A DNA stretch of 64,000 nucleotides, taken from the NCBI RefSeq assembly GCF_011386835.1, contig NC_088805.1:19526836-19590835 (forward strand), given 5' to 3'. Every line of letters begins with the position of its first letter. The stretch's first letter is position 1. Shown here one piece after another: positions 12,596 to 24,248 of the stretch. Source of the DNA: Chrysemys picta bellii. Its lineage: Eukaryota; Chordata; Testudines; Emydidae. A program made the position numbers and the translations under genes. Below the pieces are notes generated by a model. It saw only the letters and a list, made by a program, of their open reading frames with translations, made no database searches and had not been told where the DNA came from.

Positions 12596-13428
12596 TAGGG
12601 TTGGCAACTTTTTAATCGCACAAAACCGAACACACTTGCCCCACCCCTGCCCTGAGGCCCCGCCTCTGCCCCTTCTCCAAAGCCCCGCCCCATTCACTCC
12701 ATCCCCCCTCCCTCTGTCGTTCGGTCTCCCCCACCCTCACTCATTTTCACCAGTCTGGGACAGGGGGTTGGAGTATGAAAGGGAGTGAGGGCTCTGGCTG
12801 GGCTGCAGGCACTGGGGTGGGGTGGGGGACGAGAGGTTTGGGCTGTAGGAGGAGGCTTTGGGCTGGGGGATGGGGCCGACGAGTTCAGAGTGTGGGAGGG
12901 GGCTCTGGTCTGGGGAAGGGGTTTGGGGCGTATGAGGGGGTGCGGGCTCCAGGAGGGATTTTTTGGTGCAAGAGGGGGCTCAGGGCTGGGGCGTGGGAGG
13001 GGTGTGTGGCCTCAGGGCTGGAGCAGGGCGTTGGGGTGTGGGCTCTGGGAGGGAGTTTGGGTGTGGGAGGGGGCTCAGGGTGTGGGCAGTGCTTACCTCA
13101 GGTGGCTCCACGGAAGTGGCCTGTATGTCCCTGCAGCTCTTAGCCAGGCAGCTCCGCGCGCTGCCCTCGCAGCTCCCACTAGCTGCGGTTCTCAGGCAAT
13201 GGGAGCTGCAGAGCCGGCGCTCGGGGAGGAGACAGCGCACAGAGCCGCTTTGGCTGCCCATGCCCCTAAGAGCTGGACTTGCCAGCTGCTTCCAGGAGCC
13301 GCACGGAGCCACGGCAGTAGCTCTGCCAACCATACTTTTAACGGTCCTGTCAATGGTGTTGATTGGAGAGGCCAGGGTCTCTTTTCGACTGGACATTCTG
13401 GTCAAAAACCGGATGCCTGGCAACCCTA
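12596..13428. mobile_element. Non-autonomous hAT, 833 bp, TAGGGTTGGCAAC termini
   Basis: The element begins TAGGGTTGGCAAC and ends CTGGCAACCCTA. The flanking 8-mers GCTCACCA (12588-12595) and GCTCATCA (13429-13436) agree at 7 of 8 positions, as expected for an aged hAT duplication. Interior: C-rich at the left, long G-rich 'gggtgtgggctctggg' repeats in the middle, and a block at 13085-13290 related to the interior of the hAT at 11332. Frames of up to 214 residues on both strands result from G/C skew and are not genes. Confidence 0.9.
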
Positions 13429-13436
13429 GCTCATCA

Positions 13437-14235
13437 CTGTGCCATGAAGCAACTCAATAGACTTCTCCTGTAGCTATTTTTACATTGCTATTTTTAGCAC
13501 CACTAAATGTTACTGCTACGCAGTACCAATAAAACTGCTAATTATGCTGAAGGAAACCAATCACAAACAGATAAAAGTAATTATAACTTGGCAAATACAA
13601 ATCCCGGAGGATTTTTCCTCTCCCCTCATAAGCGATGACTTTATTGTTCACTCCTGTCAGAAGCACCAGGGCATGAAACCCAGAATCTAGCCATCTCTTC
13701 TCTTCCGGATCTGGACCCTTCTTCTCCATTTTATCTATGGATTCAATTAGTAATATACAGACACTGTCAAGCTGTCCAGAAAAGCAGACATTAATTCTAA
13801 ATGCACATGCCTTCATAATATTTGCATTACAAAGGCTTTTTTCCAGTGGAATGATGCACAAAAGGGAAAGTAATCTGAGAAGGTAAATCGTCTGTCCTCC
13901 TTGAAAATATTCAGATTTTTGACACTCTCAGCTCCTCTTTATCTTAAATGCTCTAGTTCTTTACTCGGTGCTTTGCCTCCATTACTCTGTCTCTCTGCAT
14001 CTTTGGTAGACACCTTAAGCACATAAGGGACCAAGGCAAGCAGGAAAAGCAGCAGATGGGCTATATGAAGTACTATGTTGCAGTTGTCTTTGGCCACCCC
14101 CATTCACACAACAGTCCATATAGCCTCTCCAAGCACTGCAATTATCTAGGCTTTCCCCAGCTTGTGACCCCAAAGACAAGCATCTGTTGTCTTAGAACAC
14201 TGCACCGCAGTGGCCTCAGACAATCAGTAACCTGT
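13437..14235. other. Unannotated stretch
   Basis: A 107-residue minus frame at 13538-13861 has no recognisable domain. Nothing else seen. Confidence 0.5.
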
Positions 14236-14350
14236 AGACAAGGGATTATTGGGTCAGGGACTATTGTTTAGTTCTGTGTTTGTACAGCACCCAGCACAAT
14301 TGTGGATCTGGTCCATGACTGGGACTCATAGACAATACAACTATTTCAAA
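14236..14350 (+). repeat. MIR/L2-type SINE tail, sauropsid variant
   Basis: Contains 'tgtttgtacagcacccagca' and 'ggtccatgactgggactcat', close to the tail that recurs at 33545, 37722 and, reversed, at 20036 and 62395. Only the 3' part is recognisable. Confidence 0.65.
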
Positions 14351-16655
14351 TAAGTACTAGCTCACAAGTAGCTAAGAATTTGCTTCTTCCTAAGGCTAGA
14401 CTATGCTCTAGGGCATTTTCATAGAGCTCTGTCCTTCGGCCACTGGGGCAGGAGACAAGGCCCCACTGCAACTGTCTCTCTCATGTATGCACTCCAAATG
14501 GACTATGATAGGCTCTAATTCTCATAAGAAATCTATCCATCAAGATGCGGCACAGAACACTGAAAAATGACCCAAGTGAGTAGGCCCTCATCCGTCCATA
14601 AAGAAACAAATACTGTCATCCACAATCTCAACAGACTAGTGCAAACACACCCCCTATACCCAGGACTCAGAACACATGGACAGGTTGGTGCCTGATGCAT
14701 AGTCAAGCCCCTACTGAGGTGGATTAAAGAAGGATCCTTGACAACCCATCCAGTGATCTGAAAAAAGCCCAACACACAACAGTAAGTCAGTCAAAAAATT
14801 CCAAAAGGGATATAATGTAACCCTAGCGGCAAAGATTAATTGCAGTGAATTTTACCCTTCTACTCCAGGATTGAATTCAAAGTGTAGAGGTTAAGAGGTG
14901 AAGATCAAGAAGCCTTTTTGAGAGAAGGTACTGGAAGGAAGATTCCGTTTGGGCAAGGGGGATTGAGGAGATTGGTAGGTGGGGTGTTTGTTTGTGTTGG
15001 GGGGGGAGGGTGAAGGGTGGTCATTTAGTTCCTGCTCATGTAGAATTTCCAGCAGGCATATTCCCCCTCTTCCTCATCTCTAGTCCCCAAAGCAGTCAAG
15101 ATAATCAAGCAGTGGCAGAATTGGGAAGGATCCTAGTGCCTCATCACTGAACGCCCAAACTGGCCCATGAATTTGATGCAGCTGTTTAAAGCTCTCTGAT
15201 CCAACTTCCACTCTTTTCAGCTATCTGAATGAGATCCTAACTATTTTAAGAAGTTCAAGTGCCGTAACTGCAGACTTAAAGTCTCTGTCTTTCATAAGCC
15301 AAGGCTCAGGAATGTCCACCAGGGTGACAGACAACTTGCTTAAACAGAAACGCTAGCCCTCACCGATACAAAACGGGGCACATTCTGGAGTTCATTCAGG
15401 AGAGGCTGGCTCTCAGGACACTGAAACAGCAGAGAGCCATCCCTTTGCACTGTGAAGGTAGTCAAGGCCAGGATTACATAGTAAGCTCTCAAAATTTGCC
15501 ATGCCTTTTATTCAGAACCTGTGTTTAACTAAGCCTTCCGTTTTGACAATTCACGGTTTAGTTTTTTAAGGCATTAAGTGTTCAGGTAATTCTCACAACA
15601 CAGACCACAAAGCTCTTCTTGCACTCAGCTTCCATTTCAATTAAAAAACTACCTGTGGTGCTCTGCCCAATGCTGGTAAAGATCCACTGAGCAAACAGGA
15701 TGGCACTTGCCACTTTGAGCTCCTGCAGTGAAGAATATTTTAATTAACAAGGTCAGGCAATACAGAAAGGCTTATTTAGACCTGGATCAACTTATGTTTC
15801 AGATAAGCATCATGTTGGCAGAGGATTTGCCAGCTGAAATATATGCCAATCCAAGTCGAAACAAGTTTTATTTCCTGTAACACCTTGTGCTACAGATGCA
15901 AAAAGATATGAACTAATATGAACTAAAATTCTGCTTTCTTGAGCTGACTGTGCTCCCTGTCTGAGTGTTATGAATCACTCCTCCCCTTTGGGAAAGATCC
16001 TGTCTTGGTAGCCAGACCTGGACAGCAAGTTCAAAGCCTATAACATTCTCCTGTTTCTCTCTGTAATTCAAAGTTACCTCAATGATGCTGACAACAATTT
16101 TAACTCACTAGCACCATTGATATGGGGGTGTTGTGGGCCCCAATTGAGTGTTGAAAATGGGAAAAATCCAACTCACTATGTGCAGGAAAAAAATGAATCA
16201 ATTGCCACAAGCTGTCATGATTTCCCATTGTTAAGAGCTATTAGCACCAGGAAACACTCACCAGGGATTAAACCAGCAGTGCGTGTATAGTAGTTAACTG
16301 TTAAGCGAATGTATACTGCCTGGTAACACATGGTGCGAGGCTGTAATTAATCATTAAGATGTGACAGGAAGTATAATACTGTGAGATAATGCCAGAAATT
16401 GGATGCATTGCATACAATGCCAAGTTGCTTATGCTAGTATATCCCACCTTCATATGACTCATTAATACAAAGTGTCCTTAAATTGTTTACTTGCTCTCTG
16501 ATGGCAGGATTCTGAAGTATGCATCTGGGTTATTCGGAGGATAAAGTTACATAGATTTGAAAATTAAATACATATTCAGGGCATGATCCTGGAAGATGCC
16601 CAATACCCACAACTATCAGCATCTTCGATGGATGATGTGGATGTAAAGTATCTCT
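14351..16655. other. Unannotated stretch
   Basis: No repeat family or exon recognised. A purine-rich G run lies near 14997-15010. Confidence 0.5.
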
Positions 16656-16702
16656 TCAGGATTGGACCCAAAATGATGGATCTTCAACTGGACCCAAAAT
16701 GA
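16656..16702. repeat. Short tandem duplication
   Basis: The 16-mer 'ggacccaaaatgatgg' occurs twice within 50 bases, separated by 'atcttcaact'. Local duplication of about 26 bp. Confidence 0.8.
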
Positions 16703-16704
16703 TG

Positions 16705-16780
16705 GTGCCAAGTTACACCAATATAAACCCAAAGTAACTCCTCTGAAGTCAATGGAATTATTCCAGATTTACCCCCAACG
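16705..16780. repeat. Hairpin-forming interspersed repeat fragment
   Basis: Imperfect inverted arms, 'ataaacccaaagtaactcc' and 'ggaattattccagatttacc', flank the centre 'tctgaagtcaat'. This resembles a common sauropsid palindromic repeat ('agtcaatgga' core). Family name not known to me. Confidence 0.45.
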
Positions 16781-18629
16781 TAATGAAGAGTGTATGGCAG
16801 TCTGTGTTAAAGCCAGGATGGAAGTATATAGAGAGATGCTTTACCTGCTTCTTAGAAGTTTGTCTTAGACCTTTAGGGAAAAAAACCTCAGAGCCTCTGC
16901 AGTGATGCTGTCACACCACTTCTTCCAGTAATGCCCTGTAAAATGATTTCCACACTATCTGGGTTCCCCCACCACTGCTTCCTTTCCTAATTTGCCTGAA
17001 AAGACCTAAAGGAAAAGCTCTACAGGTGACGTGAACCCTGCTCATGGTCCAACGTCCATGTTTTACAGAGCGCTGTACTACCAGCAAGATAAAGAAAGGG
17101 AGAAGCTACTGCCTCTTTTATCCTAGTCACTCCGACAGGCAATTAGTAAAGATCTACATTACATTACACAGTATTGCATGGACACAATTATTTATCAAGG
17201 GTATGGACAATAGCACTGATTGTTACAAGTTTGATTGATTAAACAGACAAATTGGCACAGTTTCCACTTGCCTGCTTACCATATGTTTCTTCTTAATCAT
17301 CTGGTAAAGACTTTGTACTTCCTTGAGTAACCTAACAGGTGTTGAATCAAATCCTTAATGCTTTCAGTTCTCCCTTTTGAAGCAGATGGGTGAGAAGGAA
17401 GAATATTGCATTTCTAATCTCTCTGCCTCCCCCCTTCCCTGGCCTCACCAATAGCCTCAGGTTAAAAGTAGTAAAAGGAATTCTTTATTAATCACTAGAC
17501 TCTTCTTTTGATGTGGAAAAGGTTCTTTATATTGAGGAGAGGAACTAAAGCTTTATATCATCAATGTGATTTTTTCACATTGCAAAATGGAGCAAGAAAG
17601 GCCTTTTTACCTGGCCACTTGTACACATTTCTGCAATGATAAAAACTTCCTCCTGCATCCAAAGGGGGCCATTTGTTTATTGTGCTCTGGCTGATGGTGA
17701 AATGAAAGCTACAATTACATCTCCGACTTGCAGGAAGCCATTGACAGCAACAGGCAGGGTGCCAAATCTGTAATTCTAGCACAAAGAGCAGAAACGCAGG
17801 TGTTTAACACCGAGAGGGCACTCTATTTTGAAAAACGCAACAACGCTTTGCCTAATTACGTCTTATCTGTTTAAAACTATAGGATAGTTTGATAACAATT
17901 AGAAGGGCCTCCCAGAAGGGCTGTTGGGATCAAAGCCCCTTTCTGCTCCTAAGTTTAACAAGGAAATTAACACTTTTGCCAAGCAATTTGCACACGCTGC
18001 CAGAGTTGTTTTAACTTGCTGTAATATTTTAGTTTTTAAATATGTACCTGCAGAGATTCTCCTTTTGCTCAATCATTCCCTTTTCCAGATGGAAGCTCCC
18101 AACCAGCGCCCCTCCCTTCTTCTATGTTCTCACTAACAGCCACCTCAGGGGGAATGGACTCCTACTATTTACCCCATGAAAAGAAGAACATTTTGGATGA
18201 CGAAATCCACAGCCTCTTTTTGCATGGAGGCTGGAGATTTTTCAGAGCCTGCCTTAAGGGATCCAAACACTTCGTGTTCACTAAAATTAATGGGAACTGA
18301 GGCATCTATAGACAGTTTTGAAAATTCAAGCTGTCCTCTCCTGCTGCATTTTCAATGGTGTTAGGAATCTTCTGGTTTTTTTAGCTGAGGAGTGGATACA
18401 GTCATGAGACTGCATAGTAGTAATGGTCAGGAACAGAGGGAGAGTGAACATAAAGACACAGGGAAAATATAGCACAAATTCAACAGATATATTTCCTAAA
18501 GAAACAAAATTACATAGCTCTTCTTTAATTTATCGTGACATTTAAATATCTTCCTACACATGGCATGTTGCAACCATGTATTCACCAATTATTTCACTGG
18601 TTATTCTTTATAAAGGACACTTTCTATGC
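16781..18629. other. Unannotated stretch
   Basis: No exon or transposon recognised. Around 17900-18095 the sequence is non-repetitive and could be a conserved non-coding block, but this is only an impression. Confidence 0.4.
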
Positions 18630-19025
18630 AGCCCACTTTGACCATGGGGGCAATGGAGGTAGTGGCTTTCTGGTTCTCCATACCATACCATGCCACCCTT
18701 ACTTCTGTGCTGCTGCCCTCAGAGTTGGGTGGCCAGAGAGTGGTGGCCACTTACTGAGGGCCCAGCTCGGCCACCACTCTCCAGCTGCCCAGCTCTGAAG
18801 GCCGCGCCACCGCCAGCAGCAGCGCAGAAGTAAGGGTAGCAGTAACGCAACCCCACCTACAATAACCTTGTGACCCCCCCACAACTCCTTTTTGGGTCCA
18901 GACCCCTACAGTTACAACACCATGAAATTTCAGATTAAAATAGATGAAACCATGAAATTTACCATTTTAAAATTCCTGTGACCGTGAAATCGAGCAAAAC
19001 GGACCATGAATTTGGTAGGGCCCTG
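18630..19025 (-). mobile_element. hAT-like DNA transposon relic
   Basis: The right end reads 'ggaccatgaatttggtaggg' followed by ccctg, so on the minus strand the element starts CAGGGCCCTACCAAATTCATG, a known reptile hAT-type terminus. The interior contains repeated 'accatgaaatttcag' and 'accatgaaatttacc' units and a GC-rich hairpin segment at 18730-18830. The left end is not clear. No certain target duplication was found. Confidence 0.6.
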
Positions 19026-19115
19026 CTTATGTGTTTGTACAGAATTTAGCACAACAGAGACTGATCTCAGATGGGGCCTTTCTATGCTACAATGATGCCC
19101 ATAAACAAATAATCA
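19026..19115 (+). repeat. Probable MIR/L2-type tail fragment
   Basis: Weak similarity to the 'tgtttgtacagcacctagca' tail ('tgtttgtacagaatttagca' at about 19032-19051). It directly follows the hAT relic, which may have inserted into it. Confidence 0.4.
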
Positions 19116-20035
19116 TGACCTACTTTTGATAAGTAGTCATGGAAGATCCACTCCCCGGGTGGGGAGGTTATGTTCCCCCAGATTCTAGAACTTTCTCATT
19201 CCAGAGGCAGTTCTTAAATGTGATCCTTAATATTCTATATTCCTGCTGCGTCTACTGTTTCATTCCTGAGGAACCAAAATGTTAATTCTGTGCCCATTTC
19301 AGTACAAGCGACATAACGTCCACAGATTTTTCTCCATCCCCAGGCAGCAACCTTGTGCTGAAGCCATGCTATGGCTGTGCTAGCACTGTTATCCTTACCA
19401 GGAGAATTTCACTGGTTATTACAGTGCAATAGAGGAGAAACACAACTATTGTGATATGGAAGTCTACAAACCAGAAAGTGGAAAGAAAACCTTGGATTTC
19501 AAAGACAGAGGACAAACCATTTATAATTCCAGCAACAGTGACGGGGCTCTGAACATGCAGATGTTCCACTTTCTCAAACCAGAAGCTAGCAAAAAGCATT
19601 TTATTTTTAGTAAAGCAACACGCTCCCTTTTGTTCACTTCAGTAACTCAGGTTACATCACAGTAAGTGATCCATTGCAGCGCAATATAAAACTGCATAGT
19701 CAGAGAAAGAAGGTTCTGAGTCAATAAGAAAGACATTTACTGTTCTGAGAAAAACCCTGACACGAAGGTTATATTCACCTGGAAAAGAATGTCAAGTATA
19801 TTGGCATGCGTGTCCCTGCACCAAAATGGACGATAACCTTTCATTATCATTATCCATCTTTCAAAAGCCAGCCTCACATTTGTATAGGCCCTGAAAGGAA
19901 CCACGGAGGCCTCTCACACAGTTTTTAATTAGAGCACATGCAGTGCACAGGGTTCTTGGGTTTTTAAACCAGAGAAGCCTTATGAATCTTATTAGCAAGG
20001 CAGCAGCAGGTTAGGGAAATCCAGGGGCTCAGAAT
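19116..20035. other. Unannotated stretch
   Basis: Overlapping short frames at 19369-19665 on both strands carry no recognised domain. Nothing else seen. Confidence 0.5.
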
Positions 20036-20310
20036 CATTATTTGTATTACAGCAGCACCTAAAGGTTTCCATCAAGATTTGCTGTGCTTGGTGCTGTGCG
20101 AAGATATAGTAAGAGACAGGCCCTACCTCAGAGATTTAAAACCTAAATAGACAAGGCAGATAAAGGTTGAGGGACAGTAATATCACCCCCATTTTAGAGC
20201 GAGGGAACTGAAGCACACAGAGATGAAGTGCCTTGCCTGAAGTCGCACAGGAAATTTACAGTGGAGCTCAGAACTGAACCCAGAACCCCTCCGTCTCAAT
20301 GCATTCCCTT
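20036..20310 (-). repeat. MIR/CORE-SINE relic, nearly full span
   Basis: On the minus strand this reads tRNA/CORE part, then 'cactgcctgaagtcg'-like and 'cattttagagcgagggaact' blocks (plus-strand text at 20191-20232), then the sauropsid tail with 'ctgtgcttggtgctgtgcga' at 20081-20101 and 'ttatttgtattacagcagca' at 20039-20058. Same architecture as 285-570. Confidence 0.65.
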
Positions 20311-20744
20311 AACGAACATCTTTAATTTCTTAAAAAGTGAAAGATAAAATTACTTGACTTCAACTTAATGTTGTCCTTAGTTGGGAAGCTATCCACATTC
20401 CTGAATACAAATTCCATTCAGATGGGATCAGACCAGGGCAACTCTTGAGCTGTTTAACACAGGGTGTTGTGCTACAAGCACAGAGTGTTTGTCTTCCTAA
20501 GAAGTGAATTTGTTCTAGAATGGACACCTTAAAACCCCCAGCAAACTAAATCTTATTTTGGAAGTGTTTATTATTATAAAGATATTAAATATATAATGAA
20601 TGAAATCTGTATATTTAACATAACTCTTCCTTGCCTTAAGAGCAAGTAGCAGCTATGAAGACACTGAAGTGTAACTGGGTTAAAAAAAAAAAACTAGATA
20701 AAAACGAACAGATCCATCAATGACTATTAATCAAGATAGTCAGG
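20311..20744. other. Unannotated AT-rich stretch
   Basis: A-rich runs near 20681-20694. No feature recognised. Confidence 0.5.
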
Positions 20745-21275
20745 GGTGCAACCCCATGCTGGGGACAACCCTAAACCTTTGACTGCCAGAAGTTGGGAGG
20801 GGAAGACAGGGGTGGATCACTCCAAGTGCCCTGTTCTGTACACTGCCCCGAAGCTCTGGAACTGACCACTGTTGGAGACAGGATAATGGACTAGAACAGG
20901 GGTTGGCAACTTCTGGCACACGGCTAACCAGGGTAAGCACCTTGGCGGGCCAGGCCAGTTTGTTTACCTGCCGCGTCTGCAGGTTCGGCCGATCGCGACG
21001 CCCACTGGCCACTCCAGGCCAATGGGGGCTGTGGGAAGCGGCGCAGGCCAAAGGAGGTGCTGGCCGCAGCTTCCCGCCGCTCCCATTGGCCTGGAGCGGT
21101 GAACCGCGGCCAGTGGGAGCCACAATCGGTCGAACCTGCGGACGCGGCAGGTAAACAAACTGGCCCGGCCTGCCAAGGTGCTTACCCTGGTGAGCCGCGT
21201 GCCAGAGGTTGCCGAACCCTGGACTAGATCGACCGTTGGTCTGATCCAGTCTGACAGTTCTCATATCCTTCGTAT
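20745..21275 (+). mobile_element. CR1 3' end, split by a nested hAT miniature
   Basis: Plus-strand CR1 3' region: 'gggtggatcactccaagtgc' upstream of the insertion, then 'ccgttggtctgatccagtct' and 'gacagttctcatatccttcg' downstream. The ending is the CR1-type 'gttcttatgttcttat' degenerated. The CR1 sequence is cut by the element at 20897-21221, and joining the two sides restores the usual 'atggactagat...ttggtctgat' order. Confidence 0.8.
20897..21221. mobile_element. Palindromic hAT miniature, 325 bp
   Basis: Begins CAGGGGTTGGCAACTTCTGG and ends CAGAGGTTGCCGAACCCTG, with 8-mers GACTAGAA (20889-20896) and GACTAGAT (21222-21229) as the target duplication (7 of 8). Inverted arms span almost the whole element: 'ccagtttgtttacctgccgc' at 20954-20973 faces 'gcggcaggtaaacaaactgg' at 21144-21163. 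The GC-rich centre holds CCAAT/ATTGG dyads. The 197-residue minus frame at 20740-21333 is an artefact crossing the CR1/hAT junctions. Confidence 0.92.
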
Positions 21276-21477
21276 ATATTAATCTAACATCATGCTTTAA
21301 AGCTAGAGATTCAGATCCAGATCCTGGCAGCACCTTGTATCAACCACACTGAGCCCTGAATTCGGAAGGGTCTTCTCAAGGTGGCTGGTTGGGCCTCTGG
21401 GAGAACTAAGCCCCTCCTGACTGTAGCATATCACAAGCAAAGGATAGGGTGAAGACTATTTGTCTTCTTGGACAGGG

Positions 21478-21897
21478 CATTTCTAGAGCTGGTCAGAGAA
21501 ATTTCAGCGGAGCCATATTCCATCAGAGTATGCAGTTCCATCGAAATCAGAACAAGGAAAACTCTGGGTGAGTTCAACAGAATTTCATTTTAGGGAAACA
21601 ACTGAGTAAGTCCTGACAATATTGACATGCCCCATTTTGATACTGTTGGAATGAAATGTGTTAATATTTCATATTGAAATGACTATTTAAATTTTTAAAA
21701 ATTTGTATTATCATATGGAATATACAAAATAAAACAACTGAAATAGAAACCAGTTGTTTCAAATTACTACTTCCCCCACTCCCAAGTTTTCCGTCCCAAA
21801 ATTTAAAAAAAACATTCAGTTTTCGTTCCAATTCAGATCAAAGCCAAACCTTGAAATCCTTTGAGAAATGGAACCACCGCAGTTCTAGTCATTTCTA
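21478..21897. mobile_element. Candidate DNA transposon with 8-bp direct repeats
   Basis: The octamer CATTTCTA occurs at 21478-21485 and again at 21890-21897. Between them lies about 404 bp of AT-rich sequence starting GAGCTGGTCAGAG and ending CGCAGTTCTAGT, so ends of the 'ctagagctg' and 'cagttctag' type face each other. The exact boundary is ambiguous because 'cta' could belong to the repeat or to the element. Confidence 0.5.
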
Positions 21898-21944
21898 CTC
21901 ACTCAAAGGTACTTACATAGCCCCCCATTACCATAGTATCTGGT

Positions 21945-22310
21945 CACCTCATAATCTTTAATGCATTTCTCCTCATAGCAAGCCTGGAAGATAGATAACA
22001 GCACTTCCCTATTTTACAGATGGGGAACTGAGGCACAAAGAGGCTAAAGTGAAATGCAGGCAGAGCCGGCTCCAGGCACCAGCTTGCCAAGCAGGTGCTT
22101 GGGGCGGCCACTCCGGAGAGGGGCGGCAGGTCCAGCTATTCAGCGGACGGTCCCTCACTCCCGCTCGGAGCGAAGGACCCCCCACCGAATTGCCGCCGCA
22201 GATCGCGATCGCGGCATTTTTATTTTTTTTGCGACGCTTGGGGCCCTGGAGCCGGCCCTGAATGCAGGACACACCCAAGGTGACCTACTGAACCATTAGT
22301 ATCTTGTATG
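21945..22310 (-). repeat. MIR-like relic split by a nested hAT
   Basis: 'ttacagatggggaactgagg' followed by 'cacaaagaggctaaagtg' (22014-22052) is the minus-strand MIR CORE pattern. It resumes after the insertion as 'cacacccaaggtgacctact' (22270-22289). Confidence 0.65.
22061..22260. mobile_element. hAT miniature, 200 bp, perfect 8-bp target duplication
   Basis: Begins CAGAGCCGGCTCCAGG and ends CCTGGAGCCGGCCCTG (15 of 16 inverted match). The exact octamer AATGCAGG lies on both sides (22053-22060 and 22261-22268). Same terminus family as the large composite at 39732-41344. Short overlapping frames here are not genes. Confidence 0.95.
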
Positions 22311-22489
22311 CAAAGATTAAAGCAAATTCCTGCTCTCAGAATGGCTTGGGTTAATATAAACCTCGCTCGTCACTTTTACTAGCAGTACAAAAGGTGCCAC
22401 TGGAGAACATAATGGACAGAAAGAAGATAAAATTCAGGGAGATAAATCAGAAACAAGCATCCATTTGAGTCTCAGATGAAATAATTTAA

Positions 22490-22585
22490 GGTCTGATCTT
22501 TACACACACGAGTAATCCTGACTTGTAAGTAACATTTACTCTACTGGTCTTCTTGCATGTGTAAGGATTAAAAGATCAGGCTCTT
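22490..22585. repeat. Hairpin-forming interspersed repeat fragment
   Basis: 'ggtctgatctttacacacac' at 22490-22509 faces 'gcatgtgtaaggattaaaag' and 'atcaggct' at 22554-22583 in inverted orientation. It resembles a sauropsid palindromic repeat with 'gagtaatcct' blocks. Family not named. Confidence 0.45.
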
Positions 22586-24236
22586 AGACTTACAGGTTCA
22601 GCCAGGCTCTAGAAATGGGAAGTGTAGCAACACACGCAGTTTGACCTTTTCACCCTACAATTTAAATGAGTAAAGTTGCAATGACACAGTGGAAATAAAC
22701 GGCTCTATTGAATTCAGAGAGCAAGTAGGTTCTGACTTATTTCTCTCCTCTCCCAGGATTAGGTACACCAAGTCCGTGCTAGCAAGAATCCTGCCCAGTC
22801 AATTTTATCCAGCCTCTCACCTGGAAGAAGTTCAAACCAAATAAAGCCTTCTGTCCTATATAAATTTTATCCCTCTAGGTAAGGGTGGAGGTTAGTGCAC
22901 AGAGAAATGTGAGGAAACTTGAAAATGACAGTGGCTGCGGGCCCCACGGTTAAATCAAAAGCTTCAATTTCCAGGGCTGCCAGACTTAACCTTCCCGATT
23001 ACTGAATACGTGCCAAAAAAAATAAAAAGTTTAGACAATCGCCATTTGTTAAGTCTTTAATCATTGGTAGAAGTTAAAGAGGCTCTGCACTAGAGGGATG
23101 GCCAATGACGTGCATGTGGAAGGAAGCTTAGATCAAAGGAGACAGCTCAGACCAGAGAGGTAAGCAAGATGGGAAAGGTGATAAGAGTAATTAAAATCTG
23201 CAACAAATTGAGGGAAAGTCCAAATGAACAAGAAGGGATGCCCCAGAGAGCATCACCACAGGCGGAAAGAGCATCCCTCGGAAGTGCACAGCTCAGCGTA
23301 AGACAGGAAGGACTAACAATCAGCAGGACACTTGGAATCCTTCAGAGACTCCAGCAGAGCCACTCCTCATCAATGATGTATAGGACCGTAGTTACACGGA
23401 GGAAATATGACATCTCAGCTTTCCGCAAGAGACGGATAACTGCGACTTATGCATGCATTTGATTCCTATACTATCATCCCTCTGAAACAGCTTCCACTGG
23501 CTAATTCTGTGGTGAAAATCCCACTAACCAGCTCTAATCCATTTAAATGGTTAGAGAATTCTGCTGATCTTCTGCATCCTGTAAAATTCCAGTTTAATTC
23601 TGATTTGGCACTAGGATATTTTCAGTGGAGGAAAGAAGTTAAATGCTATTTGGATTGCCTAAGAAGTAGGTTTTGTTTTGTTTTTAAGGCCTCAATGCTC
23701 TTCATCTTGGGGAGTTCTCCTCCAAATATTAATAAAAGAGCCAAAATGTAGTGAAGAGGCTCCCTCCCCAATGAAGGTCTCCCTTGTCTAAAATGAGGGC
23801 TCCCACGTACTCAGCAATTCCACAACCATGGAATCTGATGCAGGATCCACCTCTTTTCTGAGCTCTGTACTTCAGAAACTAAACACATACAAAAGCGTTT
23901 ATAGATACGGCGACTTAGATGCAAACGTAGCGTAAGCAGTGCAGTGATGTTTGCAGAAAACCCGAAACTGCAAATTTCAGCACCCCCATTATTGTCGTTT
24001 CACTATTGCTCATTATAGCATCCAGTAGTGTGCATTATCTCCCGCTATCTCAACCTGCCGCTCACATCTTCACAGATATGAAAAAAGCCTCAACTTCCCC
24101 CCTTTCAAAGCTTTCAACTTCTTCCAATAGCTTCCAGCAAAATGAGCATTTTCATTACAAAAATCGGTAGTTAACTGAAACTTACAAAGAGAGAGACTGT
24201 AAGAAATAGAATTTAATATCACATTATATACTGGGA
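22586..24236. other. Unannotated stretch
   Basis: Frames of 97 and 100 residues at 23169-23462 and 23449-23751 show no domain. No transposon was recognised. Confidence 0.45.
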
Positions 24237-24248
24237 GGGGGGGGGGGG
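24237..24248. repeat. G12 homopolymer
   Basis: Run of 12 G inside a G-rich tract (24233-24250). Confidence 0.9.

Noticed and set aside
12785..13429. 214-residue plus-strand frame and overlapping frames on both strands
   Set aside because: They lie wholly inside a non-autonomous hAT. The frames are Gly/Trp/Arg-rich because of G-rich repeats, and frames are open in several phases at once.
20740..21333. 197-residue minus-strand frame
   Set aside because: It crosses two junctions between CR1 and a palindromic hAT, so it is not a gene.
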